Below are positions 1 through 10,803 of a DNA stretch of 64,000 nt, piece after piece. Source of the DNA: Lonicera japonica (lineage: Eukaryota; Streptophyta; Magnoliopsida; Dipsacales; Caprifoliaceae); contig CM038466.1 in assembly GCA_021464415.1 (NCBI GenBank), forward strand, positions 36,114,833 to 36,178,832, in the 5' to 3' direction. The notes beneath the pieces were generated by a model. That model had not been told where the DNA came from. It was given only the letters and a program-made list of their open reading frames with translations, and searched no databases. The translations under genes and the position numbers were made by a program. Position 1 is the stretch's first letter, and each line of letters opens with the position of its first letter.

Positions 1-284
1 CTTATCATTGCAAATTCCCATGTACCATCATCTACAATTTCATGGAGAAAGTAATTCCAAGTACTTGTGGATACCAAAAATGGACATCTACAGGTCATCT
101 TCAACATGGACTGCGTGCGGTCAATATTCATAGCAGAAAATACTTTCTCTACTAATTCTGAGAAAGTATTGCTTTGGTCCAGGATAATGCCGCTTTCATT
201 AGGTTTATCGTAGGTCCAACCTTGGTCCCCATTAATTATATTGCCACCCGAATAAAGTAGAAAACAAAAACGTCTGCTTCCCAT
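1..284 (-). CDS. Mutator-like (MULE) transposase, N-terminal fragment
   Basis: An open frame starts with ATG at 284-282 and runs off the left edge without a stop (94 codons seen). An in-frame TGA lies four codons upstream of the ATG, which supports this start. The protein begins MGSRRFCFLLYSGG and contains the stretch IDRTQSMLKM followed by CRCPFLVS. That pattern, a short glycine-rich beta start and then a 'D-R-x-x-x-x-L-x-M' segment, resembles the N-terminal region found before the transposase domain in plant MULE proteins. The catalytic DDE domain and the SWIM zinc finger would lie outside the window, so I cannot see them. The frame has no stops or frameshifts, unlike the other transposon coding remnants here. 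It could also be a domesticated MULE-derived host gene. Family assignment is an inference from the motif pattern only. Confidence 0.45.
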   Translation of the reverse strand, partial: MGSRRFCFLLYSGGNIINGDQGWTYDKPNESGIILDQSNTFSELVEKVFSAMNIDRTQSMLKMTCRCPFLVSTSTWNYFLHEIVDDGTWEFAMI

Positions 285-1480
285 TATCCACCTTCAAGAC
301 AATAAACTAGTTTAGTTTATTTTCAATTAAAATAACTGGAATTAAGGAAGTACAGAGTTATGGGATCTACTTTAAAGGTTGGCGGTGGCCGTGGACCTAG
401 ATTTTAACTTGACATTTAAATATTATTTTCTAAATATTACAATAATATCAATTGATAGTAATTATAATTAATTACTTGATATTTGTAAAAATTGTAAGAG
501 TTAACCCCATATTAGTTGTATTTTTCTTTTCTTAATTCTCTGAATAATAAAAATATAAAGATTATTTGTAAGTTGAAAATATTATATATTTGCTAAATGC
601 TACTTTGCACTCAATCCATACCATTAAATTCTTTTGGTTCTACACAATTTTCGCCACACTTACGGATTAACAGCATGACCAATATCAAATCAACATATCT
701 TGAAATTTATGAAAAAAATAAAACACTTTAAAGTGCGAATAAATAATTAAACTAGAAAAATATAAAACTTAATCTACTTAGACCATCCGCACCGGATACT
801 TTAAAATTTAGGGTAAATTTAGCTATTGCTTTATAAATTTTAAAACATGCACACAGCGGAAATAGTAATTTTTTGACTCATACGAATGTCTCGTATGAGT
901 TTAAAAAAAAAAAAAATAAAAATTTGGCATACGATTGAAGAACAATTGTATGAATTGTTTTGACATATTTTTTCAAGGTTTCTAACTAAAAAAAAAAATA
1001 AAAAAAAACAAAAATTGGAACTTTTTCAACCATACGAATGTGCCAAATTCGTATGGGTTAATTTGTAATTTTTTGCAAACTTTTTCCGAAACCTTAGTCC
1101 ATGTAACAACCATACTTCTATGCAAACTTTTAGACCAATGAACAACAAAGCATTAAATTTGTTTCTACATAATTTTTGAATAACCAAATTCTAATTATAT
1201 CTTAATTAATTATTTAATTACTTTCATACAATCAAGTGGATGGTTTTATTATTGCGAAAGTTTCTAAAATGGTCCCCACTAGTGCACTCACGCTTGTTTA
1301 ATAACCAAAATGTATAAATTTCGCCAATATGCAAATTCACTATCATTTACAAACATACATCCCAAACTATTACTAATATCATCACAATATCAACAACCAT
1401 ACAACCCAAACCATCCAAGATCCAAGATCCAAGTTTTATATTTTAAAATTGATAGCTAGGAATTTTTAATATACCTTACG
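285..1480. other. AT-rich intergenic DNA with short hairpin repeats
   Basis: No convincing coding region. The stretch is AT-rich with several A or T runs. Three related imperfect hairpins sit close together: about 876-900 (ACTCATACGA paired with TCGTATGAGT), about 928-953 (CATACGATT with AATTGTATG) and about 1030-1056 (CCATACGAAT with ATTCGTATGG). They share the core CATACGA, which suggests copies of one small repeat. Function unknown. Confidence 0.5.
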
Positions 1481-1499
1481 GATCAGATCTGAGTTGAGC

Positions 1500-1910
1500 T
1501 GCTACTGCGGGGGTGGACGGCCGACGGCGACGGCGGCGGCGGACGGCGGCGGCGGCAGTGGACGGCGCGGTGCGAGTGGGAGAACCTCGTCGACGGCAAA
1601 GGGTGAGTGAGAAGAGGCGGCGGCGAGAAGGGGAGCCGCGAAAGGAAAAAGGAAAAAGAAAGAAAAAAGGAGAAGAAAGAAGAAGAAAGAAGCTCGCAGC
1701 GGAGAAGAAAGAAGAAAGAAAAAAGGAGAAGAAAGAAGAAAGAAAGAAGAAAGGAAAAAGGAAAAAGGAAGAAAGAAGAAAAGGGCTGGCGATTTTACAG
1801 TAAAATCGCTAGTGGGACTGGCGATTTTACGTGTAAAATCGCTAGTGGGACTGGCGTTTTTAATTTTTTTTTTTTTTTTTTTCTTTCTTTTTTTTTTTTT
1901 TTTAAAAAAC
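1500..1910. repeat. Low-complexity block: CGG-rich, GAA-rich, hairpin repeats, poly-T
   Basis: Four consecutive blocks. About 1507-1575 is CGG/GAC-rich and is the most GC-rich patch in this part of the window. About 1610-1785 is a purine-only GAA/GAAA/GGA tract. About 1786-1860 holds two 33-bp units, each with a perfect hairpin (GCGATTTTA paired with TAAAATCGC), plus the start of a third unit. About 1862-1904 is nearly pure T. Long open frames here on both strands give only Arg/Lys/Glu- or Ser/Leu/Phe-rich translations and are consequences of composition, not genes. Confidence 0.7.
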
Positions 1911-2099
1911 GTTAGAGCCTTTGACGTTTTTACGTTTAAAACCAACAATACCACTGACGTTTTTACAAACAACCCCATTTTCCTAAATATCTTTAAAACT
2001 ACCCCATTCACCTAATTTAATTTTAAAACTACCCTAGTGGTACAAAAAATTCTCATTTGTGCAAGCCACAATTATTAGCATATATAACTACTCCACCTT

Positions 2100-3000
2100 T
2101 AATCACCACTGATAAACAAAAAGGAGTCCAAATCCAAAGAAAAGGCCTCTAGCAATTCAAAATCAAAGTCAAACCCAGAAACATCTTTTGATATCAAAAG
2201 TATCAATACGTGTTCCAGTAAAGATCTTCAAAAGCTTGCATAAGCTTTAAATTAAAGAATCACTCAGTTAAGCGAGCTAAAAGATATTGAAGATGAAAGA
2301 CAATCTCCTTAATCATCCAAAGCACGCGAGTCATCAGAGGATGAATCAGTCACAAGCAAATATCCCTAAAATAGTGATCTTTTTTAAGATAGTCAAGATC
2401 CGTTGCATAAATTTGGTGTTTTCAATCACTACTAGCTTGAGTAATAATTTACCGAAGAAAAGCTAACACCAATAATTAAGCTAATGGATGCCAACCATTC
2501 AGTCACTACAATAAAGATTCTAATCAGTAATATAATAGTGCTTTCAGTAATATAATAGTGCTCCACCGAAAGCACATACAGCGACAGCAAGATGCCAATT
2601 ATGAATAGTAAAAGTACTAATCACTATTCATAAATAGTACCCGTGAATAGTAAAAAAATATTTGAATAGTACCCGACAAAATACTATTCATCTACAGTAA
2701 CATAACTTTTCACACAGTAAAACCTGTGTGGATCTACTGTCCAGCTTTTAACTCTGCTATAAATAAAGGCGAAGGCTTAATTACTTGGCATGTCTCACAC
2801 CAACTACCAAGAGATTCTCTCACCCAAGAAAAAATTCGTACACCTTTTAATCAAACATTATATTTTAATCATGCATCAAGCATTCAATCAAGTTGTTTTT
2901 ATTTTGTAATTCATTGTAAGTACACTGTTCTTATTTTAATAAACTTATTAATTTTGGTTATTAACTAGTGTTTTATTAGCGCACTTTGATACATTGTTTA
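2100..3000 (+). pseudogene. Endogenous pararetrovirus relic, end of coding region plus intergenic promoter region (plus orientation)
   Basis: The segment 2150-2450 is related to the segments at about 17,830-18,130 (plus) and 14,880-14,560 (minus). All three share a broken reading frame with a LDIKSI-like motif. It is followed by AT-rich DNA with repeated 'gaatagtaaaa' motifs and a TATA box (TATAAATA, 2758-2765) ahead of a CT-rich segment. This order, end of an open frame then intergenic region then pregenomic promoter, fits a plant pararetrovirus (Caulimoviridae). The link to the virus family rests on the coat-protein remnant next door (3324-5000). The frame has several stops and cannot encode a full protein. 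Confidence 0.45.
2758..2765 (+). promoter_or_regulatory. TATA box of pararetrovirus-like intergenic region
   Basis: TATAAATA in the context GCTATAAATAAAGG, followed by a leader-like CT-rich segment. An inverted copy lies at 3257-3264 and related elements at 18441-18448. It is probably the old pregenomic RNA promoter; activity is unknown. Confidence 0.45.
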
Positions 3001-3256
3001 TATTGCTTCTTTCCCTTATGATGTCAATATGAAGAATGTATATAAGAGTGTGCAAATATAACACTAGTTAATAACTAAAATAAGAATAAACTTTACTTAT
3101 AACGAATTACTAAATAAAACATCGTACTTTATTGAATACTTGATTCATTATTAAAATATAATATTTGAATACAAGAAGGTGTATGAAATTCTTCTTGGGT
3201 GGGAAAATCTCTTGGTAGTCAATGTGAAATCTACCTAGTAAATGAGCATTCGCTTT

Positions 3257-3264
3257 TATTTATA
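3257..3264 (-). promoter_or_regulatory. TATA box of the inverted pararetroviral intergenic region
   Basis: Minus-strand TATAAATA in the context GCTATAAATAAAAGC. It is the mirror partner of 2758-2765 and would direct transcription leftward. Confidence 0.4.
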
Positions 3265-3323
3265 GCAAAGTTGAAAGTTGGACTATAGATTCACGTGGGC
3301 CTTATTGTGTAACTTTTGACTTA

Positions 3324-5000
3324 TTATGAATAGTAAAAGTTTTTTTTAGTGTAGATGAATAGTGTTTTCTTTAACTTTGTTTTCGTATTTGTAGTGCCCT
3401 TCTTTTCCAGAAAATTGTGGCAAATGGCTTCATTTTTTTTATTTTTTTTATGGTTACTTTCAAATTTATTTTTTCTTTTATTAGATGATAGTTTTTCATA
3501 ATAGTCATCTTGTATATTACCTTTTCTTTTATACTTGTATTTTTTATGATATTTTTCTTTTTTACCATGTTTATGTTTTCTTCTAGAAATAGCATATGGG
3601 GTTAATCTATATTGCTCACAAAATGTGCATAATTCATATTTTGCTTTATTTTTATATTTGTTAGTTTGTTTACTAATCTTAAATTCTATACACATATTAA
3701 GACACGTTTTTTAAATTTGACTAATGATATCTCTGAAAGTGAGATTATCGAAATCTATGAATTCTAAATTTTTACTTAATTCTTCTCAATTTTTATGGGC
3801 CAATAAGTTGGGCAATCCATTACCAAATTTTTCTTTCCAAAATAGCTTATTACTACCATCTCTCATCATAACTCTAGAGGTAAATACATCATTATACCAC
3901 CTAAATCATTTAGTGTGTGACAATTGAGATTACTCAATTGATCATTAATTATTTATGTTATGTTACTAGGTGTTCCTATAAAATGTTTTACTATTGTGAA
4001 TATTAATGTGTTAACTCTTTCAAGGGGACCTACACCTACATCTTCATCGAAGATGGGGTTTCCTTCATCATCCCTCTGGGAAACTTGTATTATTGAATCT
4101 CAAGATTCTTCAGAGAGATGTTTCTCCCACCAAGATCTAAGAGTTCATATGAATCCTGAAGCTAATAACTCAATAATTTCATATTGTCCTAAATTGTTGA
4201 TTGCATTGACATAGCTGTTAAAAACCATTGACATATGGTATAATTTATTAAGTAATTATTGTTCACTTAGTCCATCAATGTTCTATTCATACATTTTGTT
4301 GGATGAAACAGAGAATTGGTTGCTTAAATTCTTCTCTTCAAATTGTAAGTCTGGAAGAGTAGGTTTTGAAAACCAATTTTTTGTTAGACTAGTGGGATTG
4401 GTTTACCAAAGTTGAATTTATTAAACTGATTTTTAGTTTCTTAGATAGTAGAATCACTATCACTAGTGTTATCTTTATTATTACTAGTATGTTTATCTAT
4501 GCCTGCTACTGTCTTATTATTTCTAGTCTTTACTTCTTCAATCTTTTTAAATAACTTATTTAATTGCTTAGCTACTTCTTTTTCTTTATTAGGCAAGCCT
4601 AATCCTTTTTCTTGACTCAGCTAAGTTTACTAAGGGTTTTTCTTGATCTTTACTAGCATTCTAACTATATTTTCTAACTTAATTTCATTTTTTTTTCTAA
4701 TTGTTGACCTATTGTTAACAGACATTGTTTAGTGTAATTATTTTGTACAATAATTTTCTTACTATCATTATCTTCATTAGATATCTTAAATGGGCTAGCT
4801 GAGAATAGTGACTCATTCCACTTAATATTAATTGCTTCTAAAGGAAAATGACTAGGTGAAACTTTTAACTTATCTTGTTTAATCCATTATATTTTGTAAT
4901 TACATTACATTTATTGTAATAATTTTCATACCAATCAAAGAATTTAATATTATGTGAATTTTTAACATAAATTTTTCCTATTTATTCAATATTTTAATTA
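3324..5000 (-). pseudogene. Endogenous pararetrovirus coat-protein relic with CCHC-type zinc knuckle remains
   Basis: Read on the minus strand this region holds, in order: stretches resembling the middle of a Caulimoviridae coat protein (broken in several frames; for example FWKEKF near 3830 in one short frame), a block ending KAKYELCTFCEQY near 3640, a very Lys/His-rich segment (RRKHKHGKKEKYHKKYKYKR), and a degraded Cys/His zinc-knuckle region near 3385-3420 where the Cys and His residues now fall in different frames. A Lys-rich tail followed by a zinc knuckle is the usual C-terminal layout of pararetroviral and retroviral nucleocapsid regions. Many stops and frameshifts make it non-coding now. 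The part to the right of about 3862 recurs in copy B at 24,397 onward; the zinc-knuckle part does not. Family call is from motif layout; close genus unknown. Confidence 0.6.
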
Positions 5001-6377
5001 TTTATTTTTTTGAATGGCTAGATCGATATTGTTTTCTTTTAGTTTTATTTTCTTTTGAATTAAAATTATTCGTTAACTGATCCTAATCGATTCCAAATTT
5101 TTTACTAACCATAAGTAATTGTCTATTTATTGCTCCTACTTCAAAATATGTTTGTGAAGGGGATCAATAGTACGTTGTTCATCTTCTTCTAACTCATTAG
5201 TATAATAAGGATGACTGGTGTGTTCTTGTATTTCTACTCCTTTTAAATTAATATCTTGAGTTGTGATTTTACTAAGTAAATTTGTATCTTTTGTAAAAAC
5301 GATTCTGTCTTTCCTAGATGTGACTGATGAAGTGAATGTGTTATTTAGAACCAAAGGTGTTCTAAATCTCGACTCATCTAAACTAATTATAACAGTGCCA
5401 TCCAGGTAGAACTATATGTTTTCTAAGTTCATAATGTTACTAATAATGGGATTTTGTGGGATTTCATTTTCTAAAATCCACTTACTTGGAAAGCTAATAT
5501 CTTTCCTTAAGATTGTCTTAAGGACTTGGATATTAGCATCACTTGTACTGCGTTGGATTAAAACATTTTTATTTTTTAGACTGTTATTAAGAGCATTGAC
5601 ATTTAAATTTGTTTTCATACATTTATAATAAATTCTAAATATTAAAGCAAGAGCTTGAGATCCTTTAATCATTTGAGTGATTTCTCTTTAAGTTTTAATA
5701 TTTAGTGTGAGTGCATTCAATAGCTGTGGATCACTCAAATTCAAAATGAAATCTAAAAAGCAATTAGAATGCATGGACTGGGCCATTGTGTAAGCTTCAC
5801 TCTGTTATACCTAAAATATTAGGTACATAATTTAGATATCTTGCACCTCTTACACACAACTAAATTGATGAATTAATAACTTTAATACTTAAGGGTTTGA
5901 CTGAATCAATCCTATATGGATAAAATTTTATCCTCGACTTATACTTTTTAATCATTTATGTAGTTAACAAACTATAATTTTCATATTCTTTATTAATTAT
6001 GTAAACCTTTTCTACTTTTTTGACATTTTAATCTGACTTAAAGCTATTTAAGAAACTTGACTTGTAAAGTTCACTAAGTGAAACTTGAAGGATATTCCAA
6101 TCGTATGTTTCTATGTTTACATTTCTATAGCTATGTTCTTCTAGATTTAATATATCTGGAATTGAGGACAATGTTGATCTTGAGCTAACTAATGAACTTA
6201 ATATCTAAATAGTTGACTCATTTTTACCCTGTGTATCATAATTCTTCTTATGTATCCACATTTCTATTAACACACTTTCTTGCCTTAAGTAGATTCATAC
6301 CTTAATGTTTAAACTCTTGCCTATACTACCTTCTATCAAAGGACTTACTTTGGCTATAGTTATAATTACATAGGTTT
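5000..6377 (-). pseudogene. Endogenous pararetrovirus movement-protein-like relic
   Basis: Upstream of the coat-protein relic on the minus strand. Open pieces at 5672-5412 and 5354-5136 belong to the same reading frame, separated by a single in-frame TAG just upstream of position 5400. The pieces include KWILENEIPQNPI and FTSSVTSRKDRIVF. Further upstream (about 6150-5700) other pieces, such as ETYDWNIL, are separated by stops. The position directly 5' of a coat-protein region and the residue pattern fit the movement-protein part of a plant pararetrovirus polyprotein. The same block recurs in copy B at about 25,500-26,785, roughly 90% alike by eye and with different stop positions. The relic stops at the Copia insertion (target duplication at 6377-6381) and its 5' leader resumes at 13,742. 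Confidence 0.55.
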
Positions 6378-6381
6378 CCTA

Positions 6382-6624
6382 TGAGAAAAATAAAGAAATT
6401 TAGTGAAGAAGAAAGTCTTCTAATATATTTATTATGATTCTATACAAGCATATATAGTGCCTGGCAAGGCTTTACAAGGAAAATAATGTATATCAACTAA
6501 TCATGAGATACAAATGGAAACTAAATAATAATTTAGATCTTACAATCAAGGTATATAAAAAGGAAAATATATTATACAAATATGTCTACACAAATATGGT
6601 AAGTAGAATTATAATATTTCAACA
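6382..6624 (-). repeat. Copia 3' LTR, copy A (243 bp)
   Basis: Begins TGTTGAAATATTATAATTC on the minus strand and ends TCTCA. It matches 13498-13741 and the copy B LTRs at 26791-27033 and 33382-33570. Confidence 0.85.
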
Positions 6625-6744
6625 CTCTCCCTCAAGTTGGAACATGAATGTTATGTAATCCTAACTTCCGAAGGTGTGAATGGAATATCATACTTCTAAA
6701 GCTTTTGTAAACATATCAGTTAGTTGGTGCTTGGAAGGAGTGTA

Positions 6745-6840
6745 TGTGACGCCCCGAATCCGGTTAATTAAGAGGTTTTTAACTCCGGGACCCGGTTAAT
6801 CACAGTGTCGTTATATCCTAAGCCGACTTTGTTAAAAATA
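6745..6840 (+). repeat. Short fragment of unknown origin, possibly a Gypsy-type LTR end
   Basis: A GC-richer segment starting TGTGACGCCCCGAATCCGG lies between the Copia 3' end and the second Copia gag remnant. The TGTGACGCCCCGAA start resembles plant Gypsy LTR starts, but no partner is visible. It may be filler at a rearrangement junction. Confidence 0.3.
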
Positions 6841-6849
6841 CACCATTGT

Positions 6850-8307
6850 ATTCCTAATAGTTTATCCAAATTCTCCCTTCCATTGGTGAACTTCATTAGA
6901 CTATTATTCAAATCATCCACTTGATTTTTCAATTTGGCATTTTCTAATACAAGTGTCTTTGAAATTTCTTTTTATTTTCTCTTTTTCAAAATCTTAATTT
7001 CATATTTTCAAAGTAATGTTTTCCTTTTCAAAGGTTTCACACTTAGTAGAGGTTATGGAGATTTCTTTTTTGAGAATTACATATCTTTTTGAAAGATTTT
7101 CAAATTTTTTATGCAATTCTTCAAACATTTTATATAGCTCATCATAGTTATTTTCATCATATACATTATCATCATTATAATCATCATCACTAAAAGAATT
7201 ATAATTAGAATGTACCTCATCTTCTTGAGCTACTAGGCAAAGATTTGTAGTTTCCTCATCACTATAGTCGGCGTCGGATTTTTCACTTTCCGAGCCACTC
7301 TATATACCTTTAAGGGCGTATTTAACTTGCTTGAATACTTTATCCCTCTTTTCTTTTCTTCTAACCTGACAATTGCTTTTAAATTGTTCCGGTTCATGGC
7401 AATGAAAGTATTTCTTGATTTCTTCATTCTCAACTTTCGATTGAGATGGTCTATCATTGTTTCTTCTTGATGAAGAGATATTATTGTTCCCTCTTTCTTG
7501 ATAGCTCTTCTTCTTGGCTAGTTATTTCATGAATTTCCTAGAGAGAAGTGCCATGTATTCATCTCCTTCCATTGACTCTTCCTCATTCTCATTTTGACTT
7601 GCTTTGAGGGCTAGAGTCTTCTTTGATTTGGCGTCCGCCTCATCTTCTCTTTCTAATTCTTTTTCATGGCTTTTGAAAGAACCCAAGAGTTCATCAATGC
7701 TTAGAGTCTTAAGGTTTTTAGCCTCTTGAATGGCCATCACTTTAGGTCACCATTTCTTGGGAAGAATCATAAGTATTTTTCGAATCTTATATTCATTATA
7801 ATAAACCTTACAGAGAAGATCCAAAGCATTAGTAATAATATAGAATCTACTATACATGGAAGTAAGAGATTCAGTGGGCTCCATTCTAAACAATTCATAA
7901 TCATGGACAAGCATATTTATATTATCATCCTTAACTTGAATGGTTCCCTCATGACCAACCTCAAGTTTGTCGTAAATCTCTTTGGCGGTTTTGCAACTAA
8001 AGATTTTATTGCATTCGTCCATACTTAAAGCACAATGTAAGGAATGTAATGCTTTAGTATTGGATTGAATTTTCTTAATATCATTTTCATCATATTCGGA
8101 TATTTGTTTGGGAATTGGATTTCCTCTATCATCGATTTTGGTAATCTCATAGGGTTCATTAAGTATAACCCTCAATTGTTCAAAATCACTAGCTTGTAAA
8201 AATATGATTATCCTATTTTTCCAATAGCTATAATTTTTGCCATTAAACAATGGTGGCCTAGAGGTGGAAGCACCTTCGGAAATAGCAGTTCCTTGATATA
8301 TAGACAT
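6850..8307 (-). pseudogene. Copia gag remnant (second element)
   Basis: The likely start is the ATG at 8307 (MSIYQGTAISEGASTSRPP), because the PBS ends at 8350 and an earlier in-frame Met at 8349 is very close to it. Motifs: RPPLFNGKNYSYWKNRI, the conserved start of Copia gag, and a central UBN2-type gag region (HSLHCALSMDE, VGHEGTIQVK, then ILRSLP-like RKILMILPKKW). After a frame break near 7745 the polypeptide continues at 7740-7522 (MMAIQEAKNLKTLSIDELLGSF, then EYMALLSRKF). It is then frameshifted again through a zinc-knuckle remnant near 7410-7370 (HCHEPEQFKSNCQ in one frame) and an acidic/coiled C-terminus to about 6850. Nucleocapsid role in retrotransposon particles is known for the family; this copy is broken. 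Confidence 0.8.
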
Positions 8308-8349
8308 GATCGTAAACTCTACGATTATTAAATCAAAACAAAAGTACAA

Positions 8350-8361
8350 CCTCTAATACTA
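8350..8361 (-). other. Primer-binding site of second Copia element
   Basis: Minus-strand TAGTATTAGAGG directly inside the LTR end; three changes from the usual plant Copia initiator-Met site TGGTATCAGAGC. Confidence 0.6.
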
Positions 8362-8363
8362 AT

Positions 8364-9787
8364 TGTAGGTCAAAAAAATACCCTAGAAGGGGTGAATAAG
8401 GTTTCTGAAACTTAATTGTATTTTAAAAATAGTTTGAAATAAAGTTTAAATAATAAAACTTTAATACAATGTAAATCATGGAATTAAGTATAAGCAATCA
8501 ACAAATATAAGTACAAGAAAATATAGAGCTAGAGTTTAGAGAGATTGAACCGAATGAGCCAATGACATTTTGTTTACGCGGTTCGGTTGTTTAAACCATA
8601 CGTCCATGACCGAGTAGTGCCCCCAAGAAAATCCATTAAAAGCGATTTTTTTTCAGGATGAAAATCAAACCTCTACAAATGTAATCTTTCTCACTACACT
8701 CTACAAGTGTTATTCTTCTCACAATACTCAACAAGTGTAATTTTTCTGACCACACTCAACAATTGTAATTCTTCTTCTCACCACACTCAACACTCTTACT
8801 ATACTACGAGAAAAACCTCTCATAATTTGAAGAATAAATTGTTTTGGTGACAACCACCAATGTACAATAACTCTCAAATGTATTTGAAGATTACAAATAA
8901 GGCTCACACTATAGTTATCAAGATTGATCAAAATATATAACTCAAGAATGAAAAATATGATGAATGCATAAACTGGAAAACTTTAATAATGTAGATATAT
9001 AAAAAATGAGATTATATGATGATTAAAGTTGTTAAAAATAAGTCTAAAACCTCAAATTTATAGCTAGAAAAAGTTTATAGCCATTCGGAGCAATTATCAA
9101 AAGTTATGGGTCAAAAGCAAACATTTTCCAAATCTCCAACGGCTAGTTTTTGGGACATCGGTCGACTGAGGCATCTCATCAGTCGATTGATGAGCCATTT
9201 TCCAGCCTGCCAAAATCCCAAATTTTAGACTTTTGCATTTTAGCTCCAAAATCAATTCTAATGCTTTAGGGACCTTAAGAATATGTCCCTAAGATACCAA
9301 TATTTGGGAAAACTCAAAATAAGCTCAATTAAATCTAATATGAATTTATTTTGAAATCGATTTTCACAAGAATGATGATTTCAAAGGGATTTTGTTTCAA
9401 ACTTGTTTTCAATCAAACAAACAATGATATGTTATGTATTTGAGCTATATATAATCATCAAACAAGTATTTTTATAGATATCTAAGGTACTCACTCATTT
9501 TGAATATAAACGAGTCTTCGAATGCTTTAGAAAATTTCTCCGGTTCCTCTCTTGCTTTGAGCTTTCAATCCTCATAGATATGGCATTGTAAAAGTGCTTT
9601 GATTATGTTGTTGTAATTGAATAAGACAAATGTATTTTTTGCAATACATTTTTAGAGGATCAAATTCACCATTGATTTTGTTGGTTTTGTACCACATATA
9701 TATAAATATAGATTATGGCAATACTTTAAAAACATTATTAAATTTATTGTTATTATCAAAATAAGATTAGTGACTTTTAGGTCAACA
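8364..9787 (-). repeat. Copia LTR (1424 bp) of truncated second element
   Basis: Minus-strand start TGTTGACCTAAAAGTCAC at 9787 and end TTTGACCTACA at 8364. The internal sequence near 8380 (CTAGAAGGGGTGAATAAGG on the plus strand) and the repeated 'caagtgtaat' motifs at 8690-8780 are of a type seen in large plant Copia LTRs. No second LTR is present in the window. Confidence 0.7.
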
Positions 9788-10803
9788 GAAATGCTTGACA
9801 GTTCTTTCGTGAAACGAGACTAATAAAACTGGGATTTTTGCATAATTAACAAATAATTTTTTTGAGTTTTGAATGGTTATAGCTCATCCACGCCTTAAGT
9901 TTTTAAAACATATTTGAAATATATATTTTGGAATGATTCTGAGATAACAACAATTTAATCATGCAAGTAATCAATTATACACGAAGAAATTAAAAATGGA
10001 TAAATAAATAAAATCAGATTAAGTTAAAATATAACTGAGAGCTTTCAAAATAGAGGAATATGATTTTATAACACTATTCCATAAGTTTTAAAGTTGACTA
10101 ATAATCAAAAATGAGAAAATACAGCTGTATTTATACCTGAAAGGGATTGAGGGCTTTGTCCACAAGACAATGGGGGGCATTGATGTGTGGTGAAAGTGTG
10201 AACAGTATTTTCATGTGGACAATGGTGTGCAATGAACAGTATTCTTGTGTGGACAATGGTGTCCAATGTTTTGCGGACAATATTATTCATACTTTTGTCA
10301 ACACTATTGCTTTTATTCTATCGGACAAAAAAAGCATTGAATGGATCTTATTTTTGGATATTTTGTTCTCCATGATGGTATGCACCTACTTTCCAAATTT
10401 TAGGTCAATTAGAGTTTTGGAAAATCTCCGTTTGATTAACAGAAGTGAACTGTCGGTCGAATCAGTTTCTAGAGATTCTACCGTCGAATCGAGCTGATTT
10501 TTGTATATGTTTCTCCTACTACCATTTTGTGATAACTTTCCAAGTTTGAAGATGATCAGAGTTCATTAAGGTTTATGTTCAAAGATTTTGCAAGATTGAC
10601 GGTTTGCTATTGTCGAAAGTCTGTGATAGCTAACTTCGGTTATCCTTGAAGCTTCTTATTCGTGAATCCTTCTTGTTTCATTTTTTCACTCTAAATTAAC
10701 ATGTACAAAGTATGAATGCATGCATGAATGCTTGTGCCTGAGTGCATGCTCATTTTTTCAAGAAATTAAATTCTTGCAAAGATCACAAATGGGGTGTTCA
10801 TAG
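9788..10803 (+). repeat. Truncated Gypsy-type LTR (copy A)
   Basis: Matches the right two thirds of the complete LTR at 28377-30012 in copy B and ends in GGGGTGTTCATA. Its left third is missing, cut by the second Copia element. Open frames here (for example around 10,150-10,500) are not conserved in B and are not genes. Confidence 0.7.

Larger units (their letters stand above)
2657..3390. repeat. Large inverted repeat of two pararetroviral promoter regions
   Basis: The plus-oriented intergenic region at about 2657-2975 is followed, after a spacer of about 85 bp, by a diverged inverted copy at about 3061-3390. Matching landmarks are 'ttattaactagtgtt' against 'aacactagttaataa', the TATA boxes at 2758-2765 (plus) and 3257-3264 (minus), and the 'gaatagtaaaagt' motifs at the outer ends. 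The two putative promoters therefore point toward each other. Arms of this length could form a long hairpin or a double-stranded transcript. The arms are not identical, so this is an old structure. Confidence 0.7.
6840..9787 (-). mobile_element. Truncated second Copia retrotransposon (5' LTR, primer site and gag only), copy A
   Basis: Minus-oriented 5' portion of a different Copia family: LTR 8364-9787 (TGTTGACCT... to ...ACA), primer site 8350-8361 (minus TAGTATTAGAGG, resembling tRNA-Met TGGTATCAGAGC), then gag from 8307. It is missing everything after gag and has no 3' LTR. Its outer LTR end abuts a truncated Gypsy-type LTR at 9788. The insertion with deletion removed the region that in copy B (27,140-29,045) still holds the first Copia's RT/RNase H and the start of the Gypsy LTR. 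It is absent from copy B, so it postdates the duplication or was lost from B. Confidence 0.75.

Noticed and set aside
1513..2015. Several overlapping open frames on both strands (Arg/Lys/Glu-rich, Phe/Ser/Leu-rich)
   Set aside because: Produced by the CGG, GAA and poly-T tracts; no domain, and amino-acid use simply mirrors composition.
10105..10497. Overlapping frames on both strands with Cys/His-containing repeats
   Set aside because: Inside the truncated Gypsy-type LTR; the match in B (29,366-29,619) is broken differently.
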